Origin: CAG-791 sp045130475 | Lineage (GTDB): Bacteria > Bacillota > Clostridia > Lachnospirales > Lachnospiraceae | NCBI GenBank assembly: GCA_045130475.1 | Contig: JBGUPU010000037.1 | Location: 1-64,000, forward strand | Reading direction: 5' to 3' | Length of the DNA stretch: 64,000 nt | Shown here: positions 8,045 to 16,456 of the stretch, piece by piece | How positions within the stretch are numbered: position 1 is the first letter of the stretch | Layout: every line of letters begins with the position of its first letter | Made by a program: the position numbers and the translations under genes | Notes under the pieces: generated by a model | Databases searched by the model: none | Told to the model about the DNA's origin: nothing | The model's input: the letters and a program-made list of their open reading frames with translations, nothing else

Positions 8045-9937
8045 ATGATAATGGATTACAGCAAAGCAAAAAAACTTGGTGAACGAGAATATAGAAGAAG
8101 GCTTGTTAGGGGGCAGTATCCTTATCTTCCTTCCCTGGAGGAGATGGTCAGCGGTGTGGACCATATGCCTGAGATCAGTCTGGGGCTGGCGGAGATTCCC
8201 CTGGATATGGTTGTCGGAACCCGGACGACCGGGCGGCAGAATGCCTTTGCGGCCAATTTTATGCCTCTGGTAGGAGAAGATTCGGAGTTCGCCGTAAAGT
8301 GGAGCAATCTCTATGATTCCCAGGTGGAGGAAGGGATCCGGGATCCCGTCAAAGTCTATGAGTTCATGAACCGCTTCTATGTCCAGGAGGGCAACAAGCG
8401 GATCTCAGTCCTGAATTACGTAGGTGCCGTGTCTGTTTTGGCCGATATCATCAGGATCAGGCCCCCCAGAACGGATTCCGAACAGAGCAGGACTTATTAT
8501 GAGTATCTTGACTTTTACAGCGTGACAAAGAGCTTTGAGATCGTCTTTTCAGCGCCGGGCAGATATGACCAGCTGGCCCGCATACTGCAGCAGAACCTGC
8601 ACGATCCGTGGCCTGAGGAACTCCTGGAAAAGCTGCATGCCGGCTTTATTGCCTTCAAGGAAATCTATCTGGCAAGGGGCGGTAAAAGGCTGAATCTCAC
8701 TGTCGGAGATGCCCTTCTGATCTATCTGAGCATTTACAGTCTGGATAGCCTGATCCGCGAGGGGAGAGATGTGATCGGACAACGTCTGGCCAGGCTCAGG
8801 CACGAATATATCGCCGCTTCGCAGCCGGACAGGATCGCTCTGATCGAGAGCCGAAAGGACGCAGAGACGTCGGGGAAAAAGCTGCCGATTTCCAAAATCC
8901 CAGTGCCTGTGCTGCCCAGACAGGCATATTCCCCTGCAAATCCTCTGCGGGTGGCCTTTATTCATGAAAAGAATCCTGATGATTCCAGCTGGACCTATGG
9001 CCATATGCTGGGCATGAATCACATCAAAGAAGCTTTTGGCAGCATTGTAGAAACCATCTGCTTTTATAATTGCAGTAACGAGGAAGAAATCGAAGAGGCT
9101 TTTGACACGATTCTGGCAGAGAATTGCAGGGTGGTCTTTACTACTTACGACTCACTCAGACCTTACGCGCTTCGATTTGCGGTAGAGCATCCGGAGATCA
9201 GAATCCTCAACTGCAGTGTAAATCAGTCAACCCATGCGCTGCGCTTTTACTACGGGAAAATGTATGAAGCCAAGTTCCTTCTGGGAGCATTGGCAGCCAG
9301 CATAGGAGATGACCACAGGATCGGCTACGTTGCCGGCAGGCAGGATGTCTCTGCAATCGCTAATATCAATGCTTTTGCTCTGGGCGCCCAGCTCATAGAC
9401 CCCTATTGCAAAGTTGTCCTACAATGGATAGGCGGTGAACCCAGAAATGGCAGTTCTTCTGCAGAAAGGACAGAGAACAGAACAAAACAGATCAGCATGT
9501 TCTCTGATGTGGATATGATCCGGCCGGAGGAGCGCATCAGACGATACGGCGTATTTGAACTGGATGAAAACGGAGAACAGAAGAGAATTGCAGCCCCCAT
9601 CTGGAACTGGGGTATGTTCTACGAGCTGGTTGTGCGCAAAGTCATCGACGGTACTTATGACAGTATGCCCGCGTCCAAAAAAGACTATTCACTCAACTAT
9701 TGGCTGGGGCTCGAATCCGGCCTGATCGATATTATTGTGTCAGATGATCTGCCTCGTCCTTCCTACAGGCTCTATGAGCTTCTTCGAAAAGGGGTTATGG
9801 AAGGCAGGGTGAATCCTTTTGATGGAGTCATCTATGACCGCGAAGGCGGCATGCATGGAACGGAGGGAGTGCCGCTGGCGCCCGCAGAGATCATGTCTAT
9901 GGACTGGCTGGTCGAAAATGTCATCGATGCTGACTAG
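8045..9937 (+). CDS. ParB-like domain fused to a BMP/Med-type ligand-binding domain, cytosolic
   Basis: A 630-aa protein with no signal peptide, lipobox or membrane segment. The N-terminal region (about residues 50-160) has a ParB/sulfiredoxin-like pattern: AEIPLDMVVGTRTTGRQN, then YVQEGNKRISVLNYVGA where ParB proteins have their DGxHR-type loop. A helical middle region follows. From about residue 300 (PLRVAFIHEKNPDDSSWTYG) to the end it resembles the basic-membrane-protein (PnrA/Med) fold, with YGKMYEAKFLLGALAA and IGYVAGR typical of purine-nucleoside binding proteins. Exported family members feed ABC transporters; this one should stay in the cytoplasm, so sensing or enzymatic use of a nucleoside-like ligand is an inference. 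AGGAG lies upstream of the ATG at 8045; a second ATG at 8051 is an alternative start. Confidence 0.7.
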   Translation: MIMDYSKAKKLGEREYRRRLVRGQYPYLPSLEEMVSGVDHMPEISLGLAEIPLDMVVGTRTTGRQNAFAANFMPLVGEDSEFAVKWSNLYDSQVEEGIRDPVKVYEFMNRFYVQEGNKRISVLNYVGAVSVLADIIRIRPPRTDSEQSRTYYEYLDFYSVTKSFEIVFSAPGRYDQLARILQQNLHDPWPEELLEKLHAGFIAFKEIYLARGGKRLNLTVGDALLIYLSIYSLDSLIREGRDVIGQRLARLRHEYIAASQPDRIALIESRKDAETSGKKLPISKIPVPVLPRQAYSPANPLRVAFIHEKNPDDSSWTYGHMLGMNHIKEAFGSIVETICFYNCSNEEEIEEAFDTILAENCRVVFTTYDSLRPYALRFAVEHPEIRILNCSVNQSTHALRFYYGKMYEAKFLLGALAASIGDDHRIGYVAGRQDVSAIANINAFALGAQLIDPYCKVVLQWIGGEPRNGSSSAERTENRTKQISMFSDVDMIRPEERIRRYGVFELDENGEQKRIAAPIWNWGMFYELVVRKVIDGTYDSMPASKKDYSLNYWLGLESGLIDIIVSDDLPRPSYRLYELLRKGVMEGRVNPFDGVIYDREGGMHGTEGVPLAPAEIMSMDWLVENVIDAD

Positions 9938-10076
9938 AAGAGGAGGCGGCTTTCCTCATTCCTGAAAGGGCAGGGACGGTAAAAAAAGCTTTAATCTGAC
10001 AGCGGATAACCGGTTTATTCTACTTTACCCAAAATCCGCCTATGAATTGAGTTATGAAATAATCGGGGGATTTACA

Positions 10077-10667
10077 GTGAAAATATTGTTGATTGCAGAT
10101 ACGGAATCGAAAGCGCTATGGGATTTTTTCGAGCCGGAAAAGCTCGAGGATGTCGAACTGATCATTTCCTGCGGAGACCTCAATCCCCGCTATCTGGAAT
10201 TTCTGGTGACTTTTGCCCATTGCCCTCTCATGTATGTGCACGGCAACCACGATGGTCTCTACCTGAAGAACCCTCCCGAGGGATGTGAATGCATCGAAGA
10301 CAAGATCGTTCGGTATAAGGGGCTTCGGATCCTGGGACTGGGAGGCTCTTTTCGCTATAAGGAAGGCCCCTGCATGTATACGGAAGGCGAGATGCGCAAG
10401 CGGGCCTTCAAGGCAAGGTTGAGATCGATCCTGTACGGCGGGGTTGACATCCTTGTCACCCACGCGCCCGCCAGAGGCTGGGGTGATCTGGAAGATCTTC
10501 CCCACAAAGGATTCGACTGTTTCAACACATTCCTCAATGTTGTCCGGCCGGGCTATATGTTTCACGGACACGTCCACAAGAGCTACGGACACTTTCAGCG
10601 GGAACTCGTTCACGAGAGCGGAACCCGTATGATCAATGCATGTGAGTACTATTATATAGATGTCTGA
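10077..10667 (+). CDS. Calcineurin-like metallophosphoesterase
   Basis: A 196-aa protein from a GTG at 10077, chosen because CGGGGGA lies six bases upstream; a TTG 30 bases earlier has no such site. It shows the order of a metallophosphoesterase: an ADTE motif at the N terminus, CGDLN near residue 33, GNHD near 56, THAP, and GHVH in the C-terminal third. The first motif is normally DxH, and here His is replaced by Glu, so metal binding at that site may differ. Such small proteins hydrolyse phosphodiesters or phosphomonoesters; the substrate is unknown. It follows the ParB/BMP gene by 139 bp and precedes the structured intergenic region. Confidence 0.82.
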   Translation: MKILLIADTESKALWDFFEPEKLEDVELIISCGDLNPRYLEFLVTFAHCPLMYVHGNHDGLYLKNPPEGCECIEDKIVRYKGLRILGLGGSFRYKEGPCMYTEGEMRKRAFKARLRSILYGGVDILVTHAPARGWGDLEDLPHKGFDCFNTFLNVVRPGYMFHGHVHKSYGHFQRELVHESGTRMINACEYYYIDV

Positions 10668-10851
10668 TTACTGTATAATTGATTAATGCATTTTATAGAA
10701 ATATGGCAGCACTATGGGTGGTTCCCCTTAAGTTAGTGTTCGGAACAGGGGTTCTGTACAAATTCCCGTCTGATTTGTTACAAGCGCACAAAGGAGAGAC
10801 AGCTCAAGGTAACGAATTAGTATAAAAGTATATATTCATAGAAAACTTGCA
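10668..10851 (+). other. Structured intergenic region upstream of the psuG-like promoter
   Basis: Two local hairpins are visible. CCCCT pairs with AGGGG at about 10717-10757, enclosing GTTC/GAAC. TGTACAAAT pairs with ATTTGTTACA at about 10757-10783. There is no T-run, no ORF and no RNA family that I recognise. The phrase GGGTGGTTCC resembles part of a T-box antiterminator, but nothing else of a T-box is present. It may be the 3' UTR of the metallophosphoesterase mRNA or a separate RNA. Confidence 0.35.
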
Positions 10852-10880
10852 TTGAAAAAGATAGCTCTTGACTATATAAT
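10852..10880 (+). promoter_or_regulatory. Promoter of the psuG-like fusion gene
   Basis: TTGAAA (10852-10857), a 17-bp spacer and a perfect TATAAT (10875-10880). The transcript would start near 10887, leaving a leader of about 120 nt. Confidence 0.85.
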
Positions 10881-10886
10881 ATAACA

Positions 10887-11007
10887 AGTAATGTTAATCT
10901 ACTGTTAATGATGCTCTGCGGAACAGAAATTCTCTGCACAGGGTGGTTTTGCCGCGTCTATAGGAAAAGGCATTTCCGTAAGCATCGGCTTTTCGAGGGA
11001 GGCGATT
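10887..11007 (+). promoter_or_regulatory. Structured 5' leader of the psuG-like fusion gene
   Basis: GATGCT near 10910 can pair with AGCATC near 10981, closing a domain of about 75 nt. That domain contains small helices (CAGA/TCTG; GGAAA/TTTCC). The ribosome binding site GAGGGAGG lies about 15 bases after the closing helix. The layout would suit a riboswitch or protein-binding leader, but it matches no class I know. Confidence 0.4.
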
Positions 11008-12615
11008 ATGGGACAGATAGCTTCTGATTTTTTTAAGAAATATGGATCTGCCTATTACATGGAAAACCCGTTCAGCGTGGAAGAACTGCTTCGCATGGGA
11101 TCACATGATATTCAGGAGGAATATGCAGGTCTGATGGATTCTGAAGAATCCTACATTCCCGCCGATGTCATGTTCAGTCTTCTGCGTGACCGTGCATTTT
11201 TCACCAATCTTTTAGCCATGCGCGATGCCGCCGAGCAGGTCGTCATGAGCAATGTTTCCATTGCAATCACATCTAATCATGTCGGCGTAGAAGGAATCAG
11301 CCCTGAAGACGTTGCAGAGAATATCATCGCTTTCTTTGAGGACGAGGAGGATGTCTCTCAGACAATCCGCGGCTCCATGATCGGCAACGGCGGACGTGTC
11401 AGCAAGATCTATGTTTTTGCAAACGGATGGTTCGGCGTAGAGACCGAACAGCTGATGGACATGTCCTGGGTGGAGAAGGTTGAGAGTGAAGAGATCGAAG
11501 ATCTTCCTATGGATGATGATCTTTATGAGCCTTCTACCAGCTATCTCTTCTCAGATGACGGCGATCTGATCGCCACACCGGATTTCCATGACAATATCAA
11601 TGCATGGATGGGCTTCGTTGAGCTGTTCTCCGCTGTCCATGAGGAAGCTTCCGCAGCAGATGAGGATATGCTTCAGGAAATCGAGATTGACGATGCGGCC
11701 AAGAACTATATCGTCTTCTCTGATGAAGTACAGCATGCCATCGATGCCGGCAAGCCCCTTGTTATCATGGAAAGCGCTGCTACTTTCGGCGGCATGATCT
11801 ATCCCGGCATCTACGATTTTGCAAAGGCTATGCAGAAAACCGTCAGGGATAACGGCGCATGCCCCGCTTTTGTCGCCATTATCAACGGCGTCATTCACAT
11901 CGGTCTGACTGACGATGAGATCTATTATCTGGAGAATAAGCGCGGCTCCATCTTCAAGGCATCCGCAAGAGATATCCCGATCCTTCTTGCCAAGAGAGCA
12001 GACGGTGTTATGACCATCGCAGCAGCTGTTTCTGCAGCGGCTATGGTCGGCTGTGTTGTTGCCTGCGGTTCCGGAATCGGCGGCGCCCAGATCGGTGCGG
12101 AGAAGTCCATGGATATCTCCACTGACCTCGAGTCCCTCGCCAGCAATGCTGTCATGGTCGTATGTTCCGGCACAAAGCCGATCCTGGATCTGAATCTGAC
12201 CATGGAGTACCTCGAGACAAAGGGTGTTCCGGTCATCGGCTACGGCACAGACCGCATGCCTGAGTACATGGTCCGCGGCAGCGGATTCCGCCTCACTTAT
12301 CGTATGGATACCCCCGCTGAACTGGCTGAGGTCATGAAGATCAAGGCCAAGATGGGCATCCCCGGCGGTGTTCTGGTCGTGAACCCTGTTCCCAAGGAAT
12401 ATGAGCTGGATCCCGTCAAGACCCGTATGGCTGTCGGCGAAGCAATGCACGATGTTGAGAAGAACAACGTTCAGGGCAAGGCAATCACCGGTTACATGAT
12501 GGGCCGTATCAGAGAGTACCTCGGCAAAGAGAGTATGGAGTCCCAGAAGGCATTCCTGCTCAACAATGCCGTACTCGCTGCCAAGATTGCCACTGCTCTT
12601 CGCGGAAAAAGATAA
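11008..12615 (+). CDS. Pseudouridine-5'-phosphate glycosidase domain with a novel N-terminal domain
   Basis: A 535-aa protein. Residues about 240-535 match the PsuG/IndA family, which reversibly splits pseudouridine 5'-phosphate into uracil and ribose 5-phosphate. MESAATFGGMIYP corresponds to the catalytic-Glu segment, FKASARDIP and CSGTKPILDL to the two conserved Lys segments, GIGGAQIGAEKSMDISTDL to the central loop, VPVIGYGTDRMPE follows, and VVNPVPKEYELD to the late Asn-Pro loop. Bacterial PsuG is normally about 310 aa. The first roughly 235 residues here are an additional acidic domain that I do not recognise, with no membrane segment. No psuK or psuT is adjacent; a PfkB kinase lies 29 kb away. 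The ATG at 11008 follows GAGGGAGG. Enzymatic activity is plausible but the natural substrate may differ. Confidence 0.8.
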   Translation: MGQIASDFFKKYGSAYYMENPFSVEELLRMGSHDIQEEYAGLMDSEESYIPADVMFSLLRDRAFFTNLLAMRDAAEQVVMSNVSIAITSNHVGVEGISPEDVAENIIAFFEDEEDVSQTIRGSMIGNGGRVSKIYVFANGWFGVETEQLMDMSWVEKVESEEIEDLPMDDDLYEPSTSYLFSDDGDLIATPDFHDNINAWMGFVELFSAVHEEASAADEDMLQEIEIDDAAKNYIVFSDEVQHAIDAGKPLVIMESAATFGGMIYPGIYDFAKAMQKTVRDNGACPAFVAIINGVIHIGLTDDEIYYLENKRGSIFKASARDIPILLAKRADGVMTIAAAVSAAAMVGCVVACGSGIGGAQIGAEKSMDISTDLESLASNAVMVVCSGTKPILDLNLTMEYLETKGVPVIGYGTDRMPEYMVRGSGFRLTYRMDTPAELAEVMKIKAKMGIPGGVLVVNPVPKEYELDPVKTRMAVGEAMHDVEKNNVQGKAITGYMMGRIREYLGKESMESQKAFLLNNAVLAAKIATALRGKR

Positions 12616-12962
12616 GATTTAAATTAGAATTTAAAATAATCAGACCCAAAAGGGTGTGCTCAGAAAATGCCAGCAATGATTTCCTGACGTTTTCTCTGCT
12701 GACCCGCAATCAAATGAATATAGACTGTCAACCTGACGGGAAGCATGCGTTTCGACCCGAAAGAGCCTGACAGAGACATACGATTGCATGAGAATAGATT
12801 GGATTTACAAAAAAGGACTTTAATGCCCGGTGTGTATTTCGCATGGGTAAATACCGATCATGTCAGTACGATCTTTATGCATTCGTATGAACGGATTTGT
12901 TCCGGAATCAGTTAAAATGAAAGGCTCCTTTTGCGTCCCGTGCGCATAAAGGAGCCTTTTTT
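12616..12962 (+). promoter_or_regulatory. Long structured leader before the nitrogenase-like/hyp operon
   Basis: This 347-nt gap holds several possible helices. CAGAAAA with CAG pairs with CTG and TTTTCTCTG (about 12660-12697). CTGTCA pairs with TGACAG around an inner CGGG/CCCG helix (about 12727-12773). CGGT...TATTT pairs with AAATACCG near 12830. The last 43 nt form a terminator-like hairpin, listed separately. I see no convincing promoter and no riboswitch class that I recognise. A purine stretch AAAAGGA at about 12811-12817 could pair with TCCTTTT of the final hairpin and act as an antiterminator; this is a weak inference. Confidence 0.45.
12920..12962 (+). terminator. Terminator-like hairpin that buries the Shine-Dalgarno of the first operon gene
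   Basis: AAAGGCTCCTTT (12920-12931) pairs perfectly with AAAGGAGCCTTT (12948-12959), with four more inner pairs. Six T residues (12957-12962) then abut the ATG at 12963. The only ribosome binding site for that ATG, AAAGGAG (12948-12954, eight bases before the ATG), is the 3' arm of the stem. The hairpin can therefore stop transcription or block translation, and must be opened for expression. Confidence 0.8.
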
Positions 12963-13718
12963 ATGATCAAAATCGCTATTTACGGTAAAGGTGGAATAGG
13001 CAAATCCACCGTGACAAGCCATCTTGCAGCTGCCTTTGCGACACTCGGGAAACGGGTGATCCAGATCGGCTGTGATCCCAAGGCGGATTCAACCATCAAT
13101 CTTCTGGGCGGGCAGCCCCTGCGGCCTGTCATGAACTATCTGCGCGAGGAGGACGAAGATCCCGAGACATTGGATGCGATCTCCCGTGTCGGCTTCGGCG
13201 GAATCCTCTGCATTGAGACCGGCGGTCCCACGCCCGGCCTTGGCTGTGCCGGCAGGGGGATCATTGCGACCTTCCAGCTGCTGGAGGACCTGCGTCTGTT
13301 CGAGACCTGGAAGCCGGATGTTGTCCTCTACGATGTTCTGGGCGATGTGGTCTGCGGCGGTTTTGCCGCCCCTATCCGGGAGGGCTATGCGGAGCAGGTC
13401 CTGATCGTCACATCGGGTGAAAAAATGGCCCTCTACGCCGCCAACAATATAGCCACTGCCGTGGAGAACTTCGAGGACAGAAGCTATGCCCGCCTCAGGG
13501 GCGTGATCCTCAACCACCGCAATGTCGTGGGAGAAGATGAAAAAGTCCGTGCCTTTGCGGAATCCAAGGGTCTGGAGATCGTAGGGGAAGTCCCCCGCAG
13601 CGATGATATCACCCGCTGTGAGGACCGGGGAATGACAACCATCGAGGCAGATCCTGACCTCCCGGTCAGCCGCACTTTCCTTGCACTGGCACAGAAACTT
13701 ATGGACAAGCCTCAGTAA
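12963..13718 (+). CDS. NifH/BchL/CfbC-like ATPase (Fe protein), copy 1
   Basis: A 251-aa homologue of the nitrogenase iron protein, a homodimeric ATPase that passes electrons from a [4Fe-4S] cluster to a NifDK-like partner. Visible are the P-loop GKGGIGKST (residues 8-16), CDPKADST, and both cluster cysteines in GLGCAGRG and DVLGDVVCGGFAAP. The arginine used for ADP-ribosylation control in true NifH is in the GCAGRG segment. It lacks the C-terminal extension of nitrogenase NifH. The gene is 41 bp upstream of the fused NifD/K-like gene, its likely partner. It is the first gene of the 12-gene cluster and its ribosome binding site is held in a hairpin. Confidence 0.93.
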   Translation: MIKIAIYGKGGIGKSTVTSHLAAAFATLGKRVIQIGCDPKADSTINLLGGQPLRPVMNYLREEDEDPETLDAISRVGFGGILCIETGGPTPGLGCAGRGIIATFQLLEDLRLFETWKPDVVLYDVLGDVVCGGFAAPIREGYAEQVLIVTSGEKMALYAANNIATAVENFEDRSYARLRGVILNHRNVVGEDEKVRAFAESKGLEIVGEVPRSDDITRCEDRGMTTIEADPDLPVSRTFLALAQKLMDKPQ

Positions 13719-13759
13719 AGATAATAATAATGCTGTTTCAATAAGGATGCCTTTCATTC

Positions 13760-16387
13760 ATGCATAAAGAAAAACCAGTATTCTACACAGCGGCCGAGCT
13801 GACCGCACGCGGAAGCAGTGATATTCCCCGTGAACTTGTGTCCACAACCCATCTGATCTACAGTTCGCCGGCTACACTGGCCTTTAACTCGCCCGGCGCC
13901 GAGGGCTATGGTGTCAAGCGCGCGGGACTGGCAGTTCCCGGTTCGGTCATGCTGATCGTTTCCCCCGGCTGCTGCGGAAGAAATACATCCGCCATCAGCC
14001 GCATGCCGGGCTACGAGGACCGCTTTTTCTATCTGACGATGGATGAGACAGATCTTGTCACCGGACGCCATTTAAAAAAGATCCCCAAAGCTGTCGCGGA
14101 GTTATGCCGCGGACTGGAGGAACAGGGAAAGCGTCCCAGAGCAGTCATGATCTGTATTACCTGCGTGGATGCTCTGCTCGGCACTGATATGGAGCGGATC
14201 TGCCGGCGCGCCGGGGAAAAGGTTCCCGGTGTCCGTGTCCAGCCCTGCTACATGTATGCCCTGACCCGTGAGGGGAGAAAGCCCCCTATGGTGCATGTCC
14301 GCCAGTCGATCTATGAGCTTCTGGAGCCCAGAAAGAAAAAATCGACCTCCGTGAATCTGCTGGGCTTTTTTGCCCCCCTTGAAGGGAGCGAGCTGGTACC
14401 GATCCTGCAGCAGGCCGGTGTGCGGAAAGTCCGACAGATCGGCGCCTGTCCCGATTACGATGCATTCCAGGAAATGGCGGAAGCGAACTTTAATATCGTC
14501 CTGAATCCGGAGGCCCGTCCTGCCGCCTATGACCTGCAGGAAAGACTGGGCATTCCCTTTATCGAGATGAGCAGGTTCTATCAGATCGACAGGATACAAG
14601 CGCAGTACGCCGCCCTGGGAAGGGTCCTGCAGACCAGGTTCGACGATGCCGGATACAAACGCGAGGCGGAAGAGGCTGTGGAGACCTTCCGCAGAAGCTT
14701 CCCCGATGCAGTTTTTTCCGTCGGCGAGGCCATGAACGGCAATCCATTTGAACTTGCATGTGCACTTGTGCGTGAAGGTTTCAAAGTACAGGAGATTTTC
14801 GGCACGGTCAATAAAGACAGCTATGTGTGGCTTGGGATTCTCGAAAAGCTGAGCCCTGATACACGGGTTTACTCAAATCTTCATCCATCCATGCTCCACT
14901 ATGACGCTGAAGAGGCGGCATCTTCCAAAGTGACGATCTCCATCGGACGCGATGCCGGCTGGTATCATCCCGAGGCGGCGAATGTTCAGTGGATCACGGA
15001 TGTGCAGCCCTTCGGCTACCTGGCTGTCACAGGCCTGTTTACCGCGCTGAAGGAAGCCATGGAAACGGGAAGCCGCGGCAGCTTTACCTCTGCAATTTCC
15101 CTGGGAAATTCGGAAGGGCAGTCGATACCGGAAATCCTGACTGAGAAAGAAATATCAGCGGATCAAAAGCCTTTGGCCTGTCCGGCATCGGAAGAGAAAT
15201 CCATTCCCTGTATTTCCGGGAGGACGGAGATTTTTGAAGGGGCAAAAACCCCTGTGGGATTCAGGCGCTTTACGACCCCATTTGCCCCTGACCAGTCGGG
15301 CGCAGTCTCCGTGCTCTATGACCTGGGCGGAATCTGCGTCATCTGCGACGCGGGCGGATGCACCGGAAATATCTGCGGCTTTGACGAGCCGCGCTGGTTC
15401 GGCAGCCAGAGCGCTGTCTTCAGCGCAGGACTGCGCGATATGGACGCGATCCTGGGACGGGACGACCGGCTGGTGGAAAAACTGGCCGATGCGGCACAGA
15501 TCATCCCTGCCTCCTTTGCAGCCATTGTCGGAACTCCGGTCCCGGCTGTCATCGGCACCGACTACCGTGCCCTCTGCAGGATGGCATCCAAAAAGACGGA
15601 TCTTCCCGTCATCGGTGTGAATACGGACGGCATGGAATATTACGACAGAGGCCTGGAAAAGACCTATCTTGCCCTTGCGGAAGCATTCTGCCCTGCACCG
15701 GATGGAAAAAGGATAATTTCTTCCGGCTCCGGGAATGCTCCGGAACAGGAGAAAACAACATACATGCAGAGTGATGATCAAGTCAATGATCCTGCTGCCC
15801 CCGGCCGTATCGTCGGCATCTGGGGATATTCTCCGCTTGATTTTGCCGGCATCCTTTCGGAAGAAGACCTGAGAGACTGGGTTGGACAGCAGGGGTATGA
15901 CAGCATGATCTGCTGCGGCGCCGGAACGAAGGTGGAGGACCTACCGTCCCTTCGCTTTGCAGAGAAGAATATCGTTCTTTCTCCCGCAGGCACAGCGGCG
16001 GCCAAATGGCTGGAGAAGCAGTACGGAACACCCTGGGAATATTGTATTCCTCAGGCACCGGCCATGCTGGAAAAGGCGGCGCCCGGGATGCCCGAAGGCA
16101 AGACCCTGGTGGTCCATCAGCAGGTGCTGGCAGATACATTCTGCAGTATTCTCCGTCAAAAAGGCATGCAGGCCGACACAGCAGGATTTTTCATGATGCT
16201 GCCCGGACTGCAGAAGGCGGACGATATTCGTTTGCGCGAGGAGACAGACCTGCGCGCCCTGGTGCAGGAAAGGCACTATGACAATGTCATCACAGACCGC
16301 TCCCTGACACCTATTCTTGCGGGACTTCCCGTAAGGCTTTACCATCTGCCCCACTTTGCCGTTTCCGGTGAGCAGAATCCTGATTGA
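13760..16387 (+). CDS. Fused NifD-like and NifK-like protein (nitrogenase component 1 superfamily)
   Basis: An 875-aa protein made of two oxidoreductase/nitrogenase component 1 units. Residues about 30-440 are NifD-like, with SPGCCGRN (C71, C72), CITC (C132, C135) and C163 as candidate cluster ligands. A linker of about 50 residues follows. Residues about 490-870 are NifK-like, with VCDLGG-type context (DLGGICVICDAGGCTGNIC, cysteines 526, 529, 534, 539) and GTPVPAVIGTDY. The same two segments occur in the separate NifD-like and NifK-like proteins at 23216 and 24710, showing that the systems are paralogous. It should receive electrons from the NifH-like protein 41 bp upstream. It is not a nitrogenase: the FeMo-cofactor ligands and the full P-cluster cysteine set are not recognisable. 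Substrate unknown; scaffold or reductase roles are both possible. Confidence 0.85.
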   Translation: MHKEKPVFYTAAELTARGSSDIPRELVSTTHLIYSSPATLAFNSPGAEGYGVKRAGLAVPGSVMLIVSPGCCGRNTSAISRMPGYEDRFFYLTMDETDLVTGRHLKKIPKAVAELCRGLEEQGKRPRAVMICITCVDALLGTDMERICRRAGEKVPGVRVQPCYMYALTREGRKPPMVHVRQSIYELLEPRKKKSTSVNLLGFFAPLEGSELVPILQQAGVRKVRQIGACPDYDAFQEMAEANFNIVLNPEARPAAYDLQERLGIPFIEMSRFYQIDRIQAQYAALGRVLQTRFDDAGYKREAEEAVETFRRSFPDAVFSVGEAMNGNPFELACALVREGFKVQEIFGTVNKDSYVWLGILEKLSPDTRVYSNLHPSMLHYDAEEAASSKVTISIGRDAGWYHPEAANVQWITDVQPFGYLAVTGLFTALKEAMETGSRGSFTSAISLGNSEGQSIPEILTEKEISADQKPLACPASEEKSIPCISGRTEIFEGAKTPVGFRRFTTPFAPDQSGAVSVLYDLGGICVICDAGGCTGNICGFDEPRWFGSQSAVFSAGLRDMDAILGRDDRLVEKLADAAQIIPASFAAIVGTPVPAVIGTDYRALCRMASKKTDLPVIGVNTDGMEYYDRGLEKTYLALAEAFCPAPDGKRIISSGSGNAPEQEKTTYMQSDDQVNDPAAPGRIVGIWGYSPLDFAGILSEEDLRDWVGQQGYDSMICCGAGTKVEDLPSLRFAEKNIVLSPAGTAAAKWLEKQYGTPWEYCIPQAPAMLEKAAPGMPEGKTLVVHQQVLADTFCSILRQKGMQADTAGFFMMLPGLQKADDIRLREETDLRALVQERHYDNVITDRSLTPILAGLPVRLYHLPHFAVSGEQNPD

Positions 16388-16456
16388 TATTCCGTTTTCA
16401 GACTGGAAGGACATTGGATAGAACAACATCAATTAATCCGAAAGGAAGACACTGCT

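Noticed and set aside
10690..10730. T-box riboswitch suggested by GGGTGGTTCC
   Set aside because: No specifier loop, no stem I, no terminator and almost no room upstream.
11551..12450. 299-aa minus-strand ORF
   Set aside because: Shadow of the PsuG-like gene with no ribosome binding site or recognisable domain.
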